64,000 nucleotides of DNA from Dipylidium caninum (Eukaryota > Platyhelminthes > Cestoda > Cyclophyllidea > Dipylidiidae), in NCBI GenBank assembly GCA_017562135.1, contig QEYB01000556.1, positions 682,001-746,000 of the forward strand, given 5' to 3'. The notes under the pieces were generated by a model. That model searched no databases and had not been told where the DNA came from. It worked only from the letters and a program-made list of their open reading frames with translations. Each line of letters starts with the position of its first letter. Positions within the stretch are counted from its first letter, which is position 1. A program made the translations under genes and the position numbers. Of this stretch, positions 49,301-60,500 are shown in pieces.

Positions 49301-49733
49301 GGCAGGATGCACAGTTTTTTCCTATGCCATGCGGATTACTGATGAAGTCGTTGTTATGGTCAACATAGTGGTGACGTGGAGGAGGTTCCCATCCCCGTTT
49401 GAGCTGATCGTGGAACTTACTGATTCTGCGGTACTTATCGTAGAGGTTCCACTCCTCCGGCGTAGAAGGCATTCGTTCATCTGGACGCAATGGAATCGTT
49501 CCATGCACCCAACAGTAGTCGGCAAGGTAATTTTTGAATTCGCTGCCTGACGGTTGCACTGGAATGTAGCAGGAAATTGAATTGAACACGTATTGTTTCA
49601 TGGAAATGAGGAGGGTGCAGAGGAGAAACAGGAACACAGTAAAGAGATTAAGACGGTCCGCAAAATCATCCACGGACAGGTTTGTGTTGGATTGAAAATT
49701 CCTGAAGAGGTCAAAAAACTCCTTGCCCACCAT
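46325..49733 (-). CDS. Innexin (gap-junction channel protein)
   Basis: Innexins form invertebrate gap junctions: four membrane passes and two Cys-bearing extracellular loops. Coding exons on the - strand: 49733-49421, 48680-48452, 48029-47773, 46929-46325; phases match, 1404 nt, 467 residues. Visible are the N-terminal DDFADRLNLF before membrane segment 1 (about 30-50), loop-1 Cys 55 and 74, the innexin signature YYQWVPFMLGLQ at about 106-117 leading into segment 2, segment 3 at about 214-236, loop-2 Cys 301 and 319, and the hallmark LPINMLNEKIYIFLWFW before segment 4 (about 330-354). The tail is basic. The exon 3 acceptor was set at 48029 because the better-looking site at 48004 would break the frame. 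It gives a cytoplasmic loop of usual length. Loop 1 has two Cys and loop 2 two, as in the family. Which of the many flatworm innexins this is cannot be told by eye. Confidence 0.93.
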
Positions 49734-52700
49734 GCCTGTGACGTTCTTCTTAAGAACTCGCTGCGGAGAATGCTAGAAAGAGGGCTTGTTCCGGGTCAAA
49801 GTGCCGGCAGGGTGAGTGGCCTAGCACGTTTCACCCTTGCGCACGACGCACAACCGCGTGCGTCCACAGCACCTCACGGCGGGGCACGGCACAGCACAGC
49901 ACAGCACGCCGCGGCGCGGAGCGGAGCGGAGCGGAGAAGCACACAACGCACACGCACACTCGCACGCATAACCTCATTCGAGGGGACGCCCGCACCTTCC
50001 AGCCCGCTGGTTTGGCGCGAAAGGGCTCTGTCGAATGAGAAGAAGGCGAACTGAGTCTCGGAGACTCATGAAGAGCAAATCGTCTTGTCGACTTTGCCAG
50101 GTGAATATGAAGGTGAGTGTGAAGGTGTGAAGGCGTATTATCGTTCTCTCCAAGGCGCCATTTGCTCTGGACGTAGAGAGCTTCCCTTGCCCTCACAATC
50201 TCCACATTGACGTTGTGTTTGCTACATGTAACTGATGCAAATGAGGCCATGCCTCCACCACCACCCGCTGCTCCTACTTGCATCAAGGGTGGTTTCCGTG
50301 TGGCGGCAGATATTGCTCTACCACTTGTTGAATGGAGCACAGGACAGAGGTGCGGAGGCGCATTGCGTTGGGGCACGAGGGCGAGTGGAGAGAGCTCCAA
50401 ATAAACCCTGTCGGGTGGCCTAAAATACTTGAGCTGAGCCACCGGTCAGCGGACGCTTTGTGCCCCTCACTCTCGGCCGCACACGACATGCCAGGAGCTT
50501 CTCACGCGTCGTTGGAGCACCGCGGAGTTTGCGGCGCGTATGGAAGTAAAGGCGCCTCGCGTGGCCGCATCGCTCCAAAATGTGCCGCCATTAAGCGCGC
50601 CACTCACCACATCCTCGTTAGTGCACCGCAGACAACCGTCTTCGCCCTTCTCAAAAAACGTTGCGTGATGACGTGCAAAGCTTGTGGGCGAGAATCGGAG
50701 TGTATGCTGGGTGGAAGAAGGGGCCGAAATAGCATCGCGCTAATCCCTTCCCGGCGCTAATTTGTTCCATCGGCGGGGCCTGAGAAGACGACCCTCACGG
50801 GAGAGGGCAGAAGATGCCCCCACGTCCCTCGAATACCCCGCGAATTCGAACACGCGGCCAAATTACCGACCAAATGCCCTGACGAGTGGCCTCCCCCCAA
50901 AGCCCCAACTCTCTCGAACACAACTCCAATTGCCGCCTTGTCGCAGCATTTGTTCCCACCTGGGAACGAACTCATTTGTGGATTTGGGATGGAGGTAAAA
51001 GTTGAAATTCTAGCTGCTGTCGATCGGAACAGGGTTCACACCGGCTTGCGCATGTTGATGGACGTGGAAAGCCGACACTTGGGTGCGACGAGTCTGACAG
51101 CGCGTTTAGTGTACTTTAACAACTAGAGTTTTGCCTTTTGACTCTTTATAGGCATTAGAATTGGTCGCGCTTCCCCCCTTTGCCCTCCAAGACGAAGACG
51201 TCACGGGACTGAGAAAACGCACTTCCGTAGACAGACATGCGCCGTAATTAAACCCATTTCTGCTTTAAGTGGCAGCGCATCACCGGCCGCATGTGAAGCA
51301 GTGACGCTGTTGCCTGCCACCTCCTGAGCAGCCGGCGCAACAAGGTGGAAGTGCAGGCAGATCTGTGGAGGCTGCAGTCCCCTGCACTGACTGAGGAATG
51401 CGCTGAAGTCATCAACTTAAAAGATAGACGAGAACATTGAGAGTCTCCCCGCCTACCACAAGGTTTACCTCATTTCACTAAAGTAGATACGCCTGCATCC
51501 ACTCCGCCTCCGCGATATGCTTGTCATACTTCGCCCGTAATTATGGTTCCGAAGAACTGGTTGCAAGGGTCTCGCTTGACCGATTCGCTTGACAGTTTTC
51601 CCTCGAAGTCATCTGTGTAGAACTGGTTCGAAGAAGATAACCTGGATTTCGACCTTTCATCTCAGCACCTTTTTCACTTCCGATTTGCTTCCTTGTTTAC
51701 TTGAGGTGGTGCTCATCGCCACATTCTCAGCCACGCAAGAGGGCCGTCCAAGCGGCCGCCACTCGGGGCGCAGAAGCACCGAATCGGGGAGCGGCGTCGG
51801 GTCGGCGCTCCACTCGCACCGAATGGTCCGACGCACACCACTCTAAAAATAAAATGATGCTCGTTGAAAGGCTCCCCGAACGAAGGCCTTTTTAGATCCG
51901 CATTAAAGAATATTTAATGGTTTGGATATGCCGAATACTTCAGGGGATGTTGCGATAGGCGGTTAACGAGGCCACACAAATGGCCTGTTAACTGAATACA
52001 CAAGCGCATTTTGTGGAGCCACACGGTGGACTCCCATGACATACGCCAGGGTGCCAAAGTCGAGGCGCAATGAACTTCCCATGCGTCGAGCGTCAGAGTC
52101 CCGGCCGGAAGTGGGGGCTGCTGTTGACTAGCCCTGGGCGCAGGCAGCGACGGCGCGCATCACACCCGCCCTCCTCACCGGATGTGGTCTTTGCCCATCA
52201 GGGCGCTTTCGCCCACCTGAAAGTGTTTTTCAAGGGCCCGCATGCGCTATCTAGAAGTATAAGTATCCGTACGAAGGCTTACACACAATAAGAGGCGAGT
52301 CTAAACGCTGTGGAGCCATAAAACCTAACGGAAAGTGGGAAAAAAGGCCATTTTTATTTCCGTCCGTTAGGAGCATTTCCTCGCGAAGGGTTCACACTTG
52401 TGCGCGATTAGGTGAGCCCCCTCCCCTCCCTCTTCCTGTCCTTTTTCGCTTAGCCATAAAAAATGGTGGAGCCACAGAGGCATTGTATGCAATCGCAGAC
52501 AGTTGACAGGTGATCACCTGCGGTTAAAGTAAGAGGGCGTCACAAATGGTCGAGGCCAAGTGGCTTACGAAAACACCGCCTTGCGAACCTCGAGGTAAAT
52601 GGGGGATGCAGTGACGGAAATGGAGGGGAGGCGGACTCCGCAATGTAGGAGTAGAGTCCCGTCTACGCGGACACGACGCGGCCACAGCCTGCCGCGGCTG

Positions 52701-53106
52701 AGCCGCACGCAGCGTCGCAGAAGCCGGCATCCGACATCGCGCTTGACGCGGAACCCTCGAGCGGCTGGAGCGCCCTTCTTCTAACGCTTGACACATCGTT
52801 CTTTTTCTGCTCTAGTGGCGTTATCGTTGCTGACTGAGATGCCTCCAGCGCGAGTCTGGCAGCAGGCGGGACCGATCGCTCACGTAATTTGAGGCTGTTT
52901 TGGAGGAGTGGGACGGAAGGACACACGCATACTCGAGCCTTATGCCCACGGAGGCGAATTTCATGGGCGCGCACACACGAGCTCACAGCCGCCGCCTCCG
53001 CCTATAGCTTAGAGAGAGAAGAGCCCGTCCGCGTGCGGCGGGCGTCGGACTGGCCAATCGGGTCTCTATGTTGAGGGCATCCTCTCTGAACTCCCCCATT
53101 CCCTGG
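49734..53106. other. GC-rich region upstream of the innexin; no gene recognised
   Basis: Directly 5' of the innexin start on the - strand and GC-rich near 49.85-50.75 kb. This gives long open frames on both strands (one of 203 codons on the - strand) whose predicted proteins are low-complexity and match nothing. It probably contains the innexin promoter and 5' UTR. No TATA box was identified. From 51.1 to 53.1 kb, no exon was recognised. Confidence 0.45.
49878..49936 (+). repeat. GC-rich tandem repeats (GGCAC/AGCAC then GGAGC units)
   Basis: Two adjoining short-unit tandem repeats: GCACGGCACAGCACAGCAC, then a run of CGGAGCGGAGCGGAGC. They lie about 150-200 bp upstream of the innexin start codon and explain the long spurious open frames there. 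Confidence 0.8.
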
Positions 53107-53114
53107 TATAAAAG
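53107..53114 (+). promoter_or_regulatory. TATA box (TATAAAAG) of the neuropeptide gene
   Basis: A perfect TATAAAAG in a GC-richer context. About 50 nt downstream lies a consensus donor TTGAG|GTGAGT at 53166, and the next strong acceptor (ctccctacag, 53618) opens the neuropeptide coding exon. This suggests a short non-coding first exon of about 30 nt ending at 53165 and a 453-nt intron in the 5' UTR. The first exon would contain a six-codon upstream frame (ATG at 53144, stop TGA at 53162). Confidence 0.55.
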
Positions 53115-53623
53115 GACGCCCATTTTGAGGTTACGCCATTTTTATGTTCGGAGGTATAAATTGAGGTGAGTTAGGCACAAGCAAGGATGACCGGCTCACT
53201 TTCGACCTCTCGAAATCGGCAGCCCAGTGACCACAAGTGGCGTTCAATTTTTTGAGCACGACTTTTGTCATGTCACGCCGTTTTTACGCTGCCTTTGTTC
53301 ACTTTCCTTGCCTTTCTAGTGGGTGCACTTAGAATTGAGGAATTGGAGAAAAAGACCATAAACCCAACTTTTTGGCGGGAGGACAGAGCAACTGACTTCC
53401 AGTTCGTTTGACCACACAGCTACTGCTCAAAATCGGATCGTTAGTTTTAAGGGGAAAATAAATCTTGTCGATAACTTTTCCCACTCGGTAGCTATTTAAT
53501 AAATAGCTACTTAAAATTAGCGTATTCATCCAAATAAAATGAGGTGCAGTTGTTGCTTTCATTGGGAATGGACTTGTCAATGCACATCATTTCCTGTTTC
53601 TCTCTCTCCTCCCTACAGAAGCC

Positions 53624-53857
53624 ATGTGCCCCTACAAAGTGGTGTTTTCTCTCGCACTCATGTACTTTGGTCTGATCCTTCTGGAGGCCCCGAAAACAAA
53701 TGGCTCCAGGCTTCAGAGGCAACCTTATGGCGGCTTCTCAAGCGGAGATATGCTAGAGGACCCACAGAATGTATTCCTTCTGGAGGAAATTAGTAGCCTC
53801 TCACCTGAGGTTCGTCGTGAATTTGCTTCAAAAAGAGGATTCGTTCGCCTTGGCTAA
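53624..53857 (+). CDS. Neuropeptide precursor yielding GFVRL-amide
   Basis: A 77-residue secretory precursor in one coding exon. The acceptor ctctctcctccctacag ends at 53618, five bases before the ATG. Residues 1 to about 21 form a signal peptide (MCPYKVVFSLALMYFGLILL). The last eight residues are KR-GFVRL-G: a dibasic Lys-Arg cleavage site (70-71), a pentapeptide, and a terminal Gly that serves as amide donor. The expected product is GFVRL-NH2, one copy at the extreme C-terminus. Peptides ending FVRI-amide or FVRL-amide have been described from flatworms and act in the nervous system; receptor and action here are unknown. The spacer (PYGGFSSGDMLEDPQNV and following) has one other dibasic site, RR at 64-65. 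An AATAAA lies 72 nt after the stop. The acceptor so close to the ATG could also be a spliced-leader addition site. Confidence 0.8.
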   Translation: MCPYKVVFSLALMYFGLILLEAPKTNGSRLQRQPYGGFSSGDMLEDPQNVFLLEEISSLSPEVRREFASKRGFVRLG

Positions 53858-53928
53858 ACATACCAGCAAAAGTCTGTCGAATTCCCGGTCCCAGTAGTGT
53901 CTAATGACAAGTCCGGAGATAGTCAGTA

Positions 53929-53934
53929 AATAAA
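53929..53934 (+). terminator. Poly(A) signal AATAAA of the neuropeptide gene
   Basis: Canonical hexamer 72 nt downstream of the stop codon on the coding strand. With the TATA box at 53107 it bounds a compact gene of about 0.85 kb. Confidence 0.65.
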
Positions 53935-53957
53935 GACATCCATTTAACCACGTTTTG

Positions 53958-56900
53958 CGTCTCCCTCTCATGGTATTGAAAGGTGGGCCAGGGCTTACCA
54001 GTGACACGGTAAAAGGCTTTCGAAACTCAACTCCTGGAAGCATGATCCAAAAAGGCGGGTTTTAGGTTAGTTTACCGGGACTTCTTGGCACCACTGCTGT
54101 CACCTCAGCTTGGGACTCCTGACGCGCACCCGTCCCAGCACGTGCCTGCATCACACCGCCGCCGACGAACACTTGAGACTCCGGGGAGCCCCACGCTAAG
54201 AGCATCCACCGCGTTGTGGGAACGTGAGTTTGGCAGCAATCTTCTTAGCGTCTGACAAACGATAGTCACACTGGTGCATGGAATGCGCATTTCCGTATTC
54301 CTGTGCAGCATCGTCCGAGTGAGACGACGCTGGGTAGGGAAAGCGGCATCGAGAGCGGACTTGTCCTCACTCTTCCCTTCTCTCCCTCGAGGATTTTAGC
54401 GACATTAAAATTCCATTCGTCTCTATTCGCCCGATGGTCAAGTCCTCTTTTTTAGCCTCAGCAGCATATGAGATAAACTTCCTTTGGTTGATTAAAATTT
54501 AAAGGGCTTCGTGGATTGCGGTTCCGCTTAGACAGTGCATGGGTATTTCAACATGTGCGCCAAGGCGGTGAGAATCGTCAGCACCTGAGGCGCGTAATCG
54601 CGGCCGGAGGCAGTCCTGGTAGATAATTGAGTGGAAGTGAGGCAATGAATCGGAGGGCTCAGAAAACGAGGTGTCAGAGAAGCATGTAGATGAGTTTTAG
54701 TAACTTCCGGTGGATGTTAGACAGTGGAACGTTTATTGTTAGGACTCCCTACCACTTGGGCCTGACTCTCTTTGGGCGCAAGCATCAGTTCGTTGATGGG
54801 TGCAGCCTGCGCTCATAAGTGGGCGCGTCGGCCCACGGGGGACTCATGATAATCAGCAGTGCGCAACACCTGATACATTTTTAATGTTCCGAAGCCAACG
54901 GTGTCAGCGCCTGAAAAGTCGTCGGCGTCACGAGGGCTCATCCTGAGTGCGCCTTGTCCGCACCATCTCGCCTCGATGTGAGGTTGAGCCACAAATGACT
55001 CACTTCTGCCCAAAAAGTGCTCTCATGGCCTGCACAATCGCAAGCTCCAAGATTCCGCCAGAACGCACTCTTTTCTCGGCTGTTGAACGTCTGCAAACGT
55101 GAAGATTTCCCAATTTTTAAACGTCATTTTCCCTATTTAACGTCATTTAAAATCCCCTACCCCTTATTGTACACTTTCAAGTTTTTCACCCGTTGGGACA
55201 ATGACATCTCTTATCGACATTTCTCAATCGGACAATTCCTTTCCTTAGAACTTTTGATAATATACCCTCTCGCGTTTGCATTGCCTATTTATTCCCTCGG
55301 GCAGTTTTAATTCACTATAGAGTAACGTTACAGGCATTGTTTCCATTCGCGCGCATTCTACGTAAGGCAAGTCAGCGGCTGCGTGCTCTCCGACTAGTCG
55401 ACAGGAAAATTGCCCCCTCCATTTCTAGGGCGCACCTTATGGGATGACTTTCAAAGGACCAAGTGTTGTGAAGTAGAAGTGCATTGTTAATCCTCCCAAG
55501 TTGTTGGCACTTAGGGGAACTTCAGTGGTTTTCAGCAAATGTCTCGGTTTTTAAGTTCTATCAACAAAAAGACCACTTTACTTTGGGTCTGACCGTGACA
55601 CTTGAGTTGTGAGGGTTGTCGTGGCGGCAGTTATACGGTTCTTATGACGATAATTTTGAACTTACAAAGCTTCCATTTGCGAGCTTTAAAGCACAGGAAA
55701 ATGTATTTACGGAAATTCAGAACTGGTGCTATTGATACGTACAATGGCGAAATGGCCAGAATACCATCGCATCGTATACTAGTGATAAGTTTCGAAATTG
55801 TCTGGCGTCACACCCACCTGCCGCACAAAGTGTGCGGTAGAAGGAAAATTCAAGTTCTCCGTCAGTTTCAACAATGGTGCGCTTTGCGGAGGCTGGGCTC
55901 AAATATACCTTTCTACTTATGACGTTTTAGTAGAATATTTAATTTGTGGGGATAGATGCATTTGTTTCAAATGGCGTGTTTCGGGTACGATCACACACGG
56001 CCATTCATCTATTATCTCGTGTACCGATATATCACCGACACGGACGAGTTCTTCTCTCAAATAGAATATTTAAGAGGGCAGCTAAAGTATGATGCTTGTG
56101 ATGCGCACACAGATTGAGTGCTTCCTTCTTCCGCATGTGCCTCACCATTGCACTCATTGACGAGTCTTTTCATGATCACAAAAGCACCAACACTCCTTTG
56201 CTCCCCTGCCACCTGGGAAGAATAAGGTTACATTCAACTGAAAGAATAAATCGCCTCGGGAGACATTGAATCAAATGCAACCATTTGCTTTTCTGAGTAT
56301 AGCATAGACATGAGTAAGGATCGCATGTTGCCAGGGGCCATGTCACTACCCTCGAGCGGATGTTCTTCAAACCCTCTGGAGTCCAGGAACGACAAATCTT
56401 CTGGAGATTTCTTTGCTTTTGCTTCCAATGCAATTAGAAGAGCAAACTACTTCCACTTCCAAGTGACGGACTGTGAAGGGGCTCTACAGTCTCCGGCACT
56501 TGGCGATAAAACGTATTTGTAGGGAAACAGGTAAGATTTCTAATCTGCCTGTTACTTTGGAGCTAATGGCTAACATTTTTCTCTTTTAGTTGGGTTTGGC
56601 GACGAATTGAAGGAAGGAGACGGACTCGAGGGTGTCGGACAAACACCTCAGTGCCCCCCATTGGAATTCAGACGGTTTTGTCGCTGTGCCATACACAGGA
56701 TCATAATTTTTTTATCTACAATTAGATATGTTGGCAAAACCCGTCCAACTGACTTAAAAACCTCCTGCGAGGTCTGACTGAAGTATGAAATGAAGCCTAC
56801 AAAACAAGAGGATCCGTCCCTCGAAGTTAATTCTTTACCATTTTGTGCACTTTTTTACCAACAAATCAGCTAACTTTTGGACCACATTATGCAGACCACT

Positions 56901-57320
56901 TGTTATTTCAAAGGAATTCCGGTGGTTGTTTCCGCCACGTTAACAGGTCGTACCGCTCCACCAAGTCATACACTTTAAAGCGAGGTAGTTTACTAATTTC
57001 GATAGGTTAAAAGCATATTCGCGACGCCGCCGACTTGAACGCAGGTTGTGGGTGAAGGCTAACGCATAGTAGTTTTTTGTGATTGAAACAAAAGCATGCT
57101 AATGACGCCCCGAAGGAGGTGGACTTAAAGTCATTTATAGTGCTACGATATGGCAGATAAGCCAACCAGAAATTAAGGAAAACCGTTCAGTTGCCAAAAG
57201 GAATTTAAAGCATATGGAGTTAAAGAAGTAGGGGCGCATCCATGCCGAAGGGACGACAGTGTGTGAGGAAACGAGTGGACTGTTCATGTTCAGTAAAACT
57301 CCCACCTCGTATCATTCGTT
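53958..57320. other. Intergenic; one weak Cys-rich candidate
   Basis: No gene firmly recognised. A + frame at 55798-56064 reads a Cys-rich peptide (TCRTKCAVEGKFKF, NGALCGGWAQ, ICGDRCICFKW) with six Cys, without a clear start, signal peptide or domain match. Other frames are unremarkable. Confidence 0.35.
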
Positions 57321-57323
57321 GGC

Positions 57324-57439
57324 CAATCAATCATCCGCCCACACCCCGCGCCTCCCGTCGTCCGTCGGTCAGTCGTGGCGCGCGCTCGCCGCTCACACGC
57401 ATGCACCGCACGCCACCGACCACAGACGCCCCGTCCAAT
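57324..57439 (+). promoter_or_regulatory. CCAAT boxes upstream of the sFRP gene
   Basis: GGCCAATCAA at 57321-57330 and GTCCAATCAG around 57433-57442 lie about 175 and 60 bp upstream of the TATA box of the sFRP gene. They are in the orientation and distance range usual for animal promoters. The regulatory role is inferred. Confidence 0.45.
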
Positions 57440-57497
57440 CAGCGAGGCGGAAGAGGCGTGTCCGTGTGAGAAGCTACATGCACGCACTCCGGCCTGC

Positions 57498-57505
57498 TAT
57501 AAAAG
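57498..57505 (+). promoter_or_regulatory. TATA box (TATAAAAG) of the sFRP gene
   Basis: TATAAAAG 45 bp before the ATG at 57543. A start site about 30 bp downstream of the box would leave a 5' UTR of only about 15 nt, unless transcription starts elsewhere or a leader is added. The in-frame region upstream of the ATG back to 57375 is open but lies across the promoter and is not counted as coding. Confidence 0.6.
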
Positions 57506-57542
57506 ATCGGGGTCGCGGATGCGCACGTTCCCACACCATAGA

Positions 57543-60500
57543 ATGCTTACCTTCGTCATCCTCCTCGTGATTTCAGCAACCCAGGCCAATACGGTGGGCC
57601 GCTGGGATTGGCATCGAGGAGGCGGCACGAAGAATAAGACTGCGGTGACAAGCGCCCCGTTTGGAAGCTCGTCACCAGGTCGGCTAACCACTGCCGACGC
57701 AGATATGATCTCCAATGAGCCGCCACAATCGCCCTATTTCTCAGACTGGAACCGTCTGGTGAGCGGATACGGCTCGCAGCGCTGCTACAAGATCCCGCAA
57801 GAGATGAAGCTTTGCCACAATATCGGCTACGACCTCATGGTGCTACCAAACAGTTTGGAGCACGAGGCCATGGACGAAGTGATCACTCAATCGGAGGTGT
57901 GGTTGACTTTAGTCAACCTCGGCTGTCATGACGAGTTGGAACGCTTTCTCTGCTCCCTCTACGCGCCTGTTTGCATCCGCGGTTACCACGAGAAGTTGAT
58001 CCAACCCTGCCGAGAGCTGTGCGAGAGTGTGCGAGCTGCCTGCCTGCCCACCATGACAACCTTTGGACTCGGATGGCCTGACATTGTCAAGTGCTCAAAA
58101 TTTCCCCAAGCACCACAGGAGTTGTGTATACCGCCCAACAAGCAGAAAAGTAAGAACGTTTGCATTGGCAGGAAGGACGATTTCATTTGTGCACACGGGG
58201 ATGACTGAGTGTACGTAAACGGTGCTCTCCACTCGCCAGTTAACTGACAGATTCACCGAGCTTCAAGCGGTTGAGCTCGTTGGCCAAGTGGGATCGACGT
58301 CCACTGTGCGTGTGTGTGTGTGTTTATGTGCATAGGAAGAAAGAGAGAGAAAGAGAAAGAGAAAGGGAGAGGGATTGTCGACATTTATTACGTAGACAAC
58401 ACTTCAAAATGAGGTTAAGGAACAAAACCAGTGCCGTTGAATGCGAGTGGAATGGAGATGGTGGTGCTGATTGAAAGCAGTCTTTTAGTCTTGAAACCCT
58501 GCTCGTAAATACTATTGTCTTGAGAGAGGTGGCGGCGCCACCAGAGCAGTAGTGAGACCACGCAGGAATCATGCTAATTGCACCCACCTCAATTGTTGCA
58601 GTTGCCTTGCTTTACCCGTAAAAGCGAGTTTAGACGGCCGATGAACAATCTGTCACGAGTACCCGCGGGGAGCCCCTCAATCCCACCTGCCCCACCGCCT
58701 AGTCTGTCAAGGAACATCCCACACGACTGCGTGGCGAGACTGTAGTCGAGTTTTCACCAGAGTGAACACGGCGGAGGCAGCTGAAAGCTTAAGAGACCCT
58801 CTGAGAGATCATACCGCTGCCGTTTGCCACTTTTTGTGCTTTTCGGTTTTTAGCAAAATTTCCCGAATTAAATTAGCTCGGGCTCACGGTTGGCTTAATT
58901 ACCTCACATATATAACCGTATCTTTCCTTCATGCAGACAAAACGATTATTTTGAATACAGGTGATCATTAACCCCAGCAACTGTGCTTTGCCCGAAGCCT
59001 TGTCTGCGTACGCATGCAATAGGAGCGAAGTCATTGCCTCCTTTACCACCTCCGACTTTTTGCTTTGCCAAAATCCCCCTTCCGCTTTTGTTAGGCCCAC
59101 CCTCAACCGCCCTTTTTCCGTGTCGACAAGGATTAATAACTCCCAGTCGGCCAGTCTGGAGACTGGCCTGCAATTGCTTTTTCTGCTAGTCCCCCTACTT
59201 CCCTCCCTTCCCCCCCCCCTCCCCAACGCAAACCTGAGGGCCGTGAAATGAGGCACGTTTGGGCAACTCACATTGTTTGGGCGGCACGAGGTTGAGATGT
59301 GGCGCACCCGCACACGTTTTGCTTCTCCAACCTCCCGGTGCCGCGCCTCTTGGAATGAAGTGCTGTGCCCTTCAAGGCAGCCCGTTGCCGCCCACCCCAA
59401 GAGTAGGTCAGTTCAACGCCGCGCGGTGCTGCACGCCTGTTTCGCGAGGATCACATTGGGGGGCCGGGCTCTCGTATATTCACGGTTCCGGTCGCAAACC
59501 GAGTGGAAAGCGTGGTGGCTGTGCCCCCTCATGCCGTTGTGGCGTGATCTCGCGATGTCCCCTCATCTGAGCAGTTTGGTTAGGTAAATCGCTAAACCGA
59601 GAGCCGCGTCCAGGCGAAGTGTTTCGGGGCTGAGGCAGTGTGCGCATTTGTCGCAAAAAGGAAAAGCAACCAGCCCCGAAGAGAATATTTGTTGGAAGTG
59701 TAAACAATAATAGCCCAAATCTGCAGGGACCGAGGTGACACTCCCTCACTTTCCCGCGAAGCCGCACCTTCGCACAGCCGTATAGCTTTCAATCATAGCA
59801 CGGCATTGCAGTTTAGCGAGGCCAGGCGAGGACATGTGTCAAACGCAAGACGGCTGTTCCTCTCCGTCATCCATTTCCTGTAGGCTGACTCATTGGAGGG
59901 GATTATCGCACACGGTTTATTTTGCGAAATTTTTGAGCTAAAAAATCCTCCGCTCACTTCTCCGTGTTCTCCTCCGCCACCGCCTCGTGGAATGTGGAAA
60001 CAGCCGATGCTTGTAGAATCACAAACAGGTACAAAGGTAGTTGGCAGGCTCGTGAAGTCGGTCTGCGAGCTAAACGTGCTGGAGGTAACTCAGGAGGATG
60101 TCTTTTCTTCAAAATGGGCGCATTCAGAGTGGATTTCGAGCTTTGTGCCTCCAAGCTAGTCCCCACTTGACCGCTTTGCCTCTTTATCCTTTTGTACGAT
60201 TTTCCGGTTTCTGAGGATCGCCTTGGGACATACATGTGCGTAATTTGCATGAAATATAGCCACAATTTGTTGTTCTACGTGCCTCCAAATAAGCTACCGC
60301 CTCGCATTCCAAATTTTGTAGAAACACGCTGTTCTGGATGTGTCGATAACCCAACCTATGAAAGCGCGGTTGGCAGTTTTTGCACGGCCGACGTCGGTAA
60401 GATCATTTCTTCCCAAAATTTTCCCTCCACTCTGACCCACTGCTTCTACGGTTAATGTTACACACACCCACACACACGAAGATGGCGTTGCTGACGTGCG

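Noticed and set aside
49831..50442. 203-codon open frame on the - strand
   Set aside because: Caused by GC-rich tandem repeats upstream of the innexin. The predicted protein is low-complexity (Cys/Val/Arg and His-rich runs) and has no domain or splice context.
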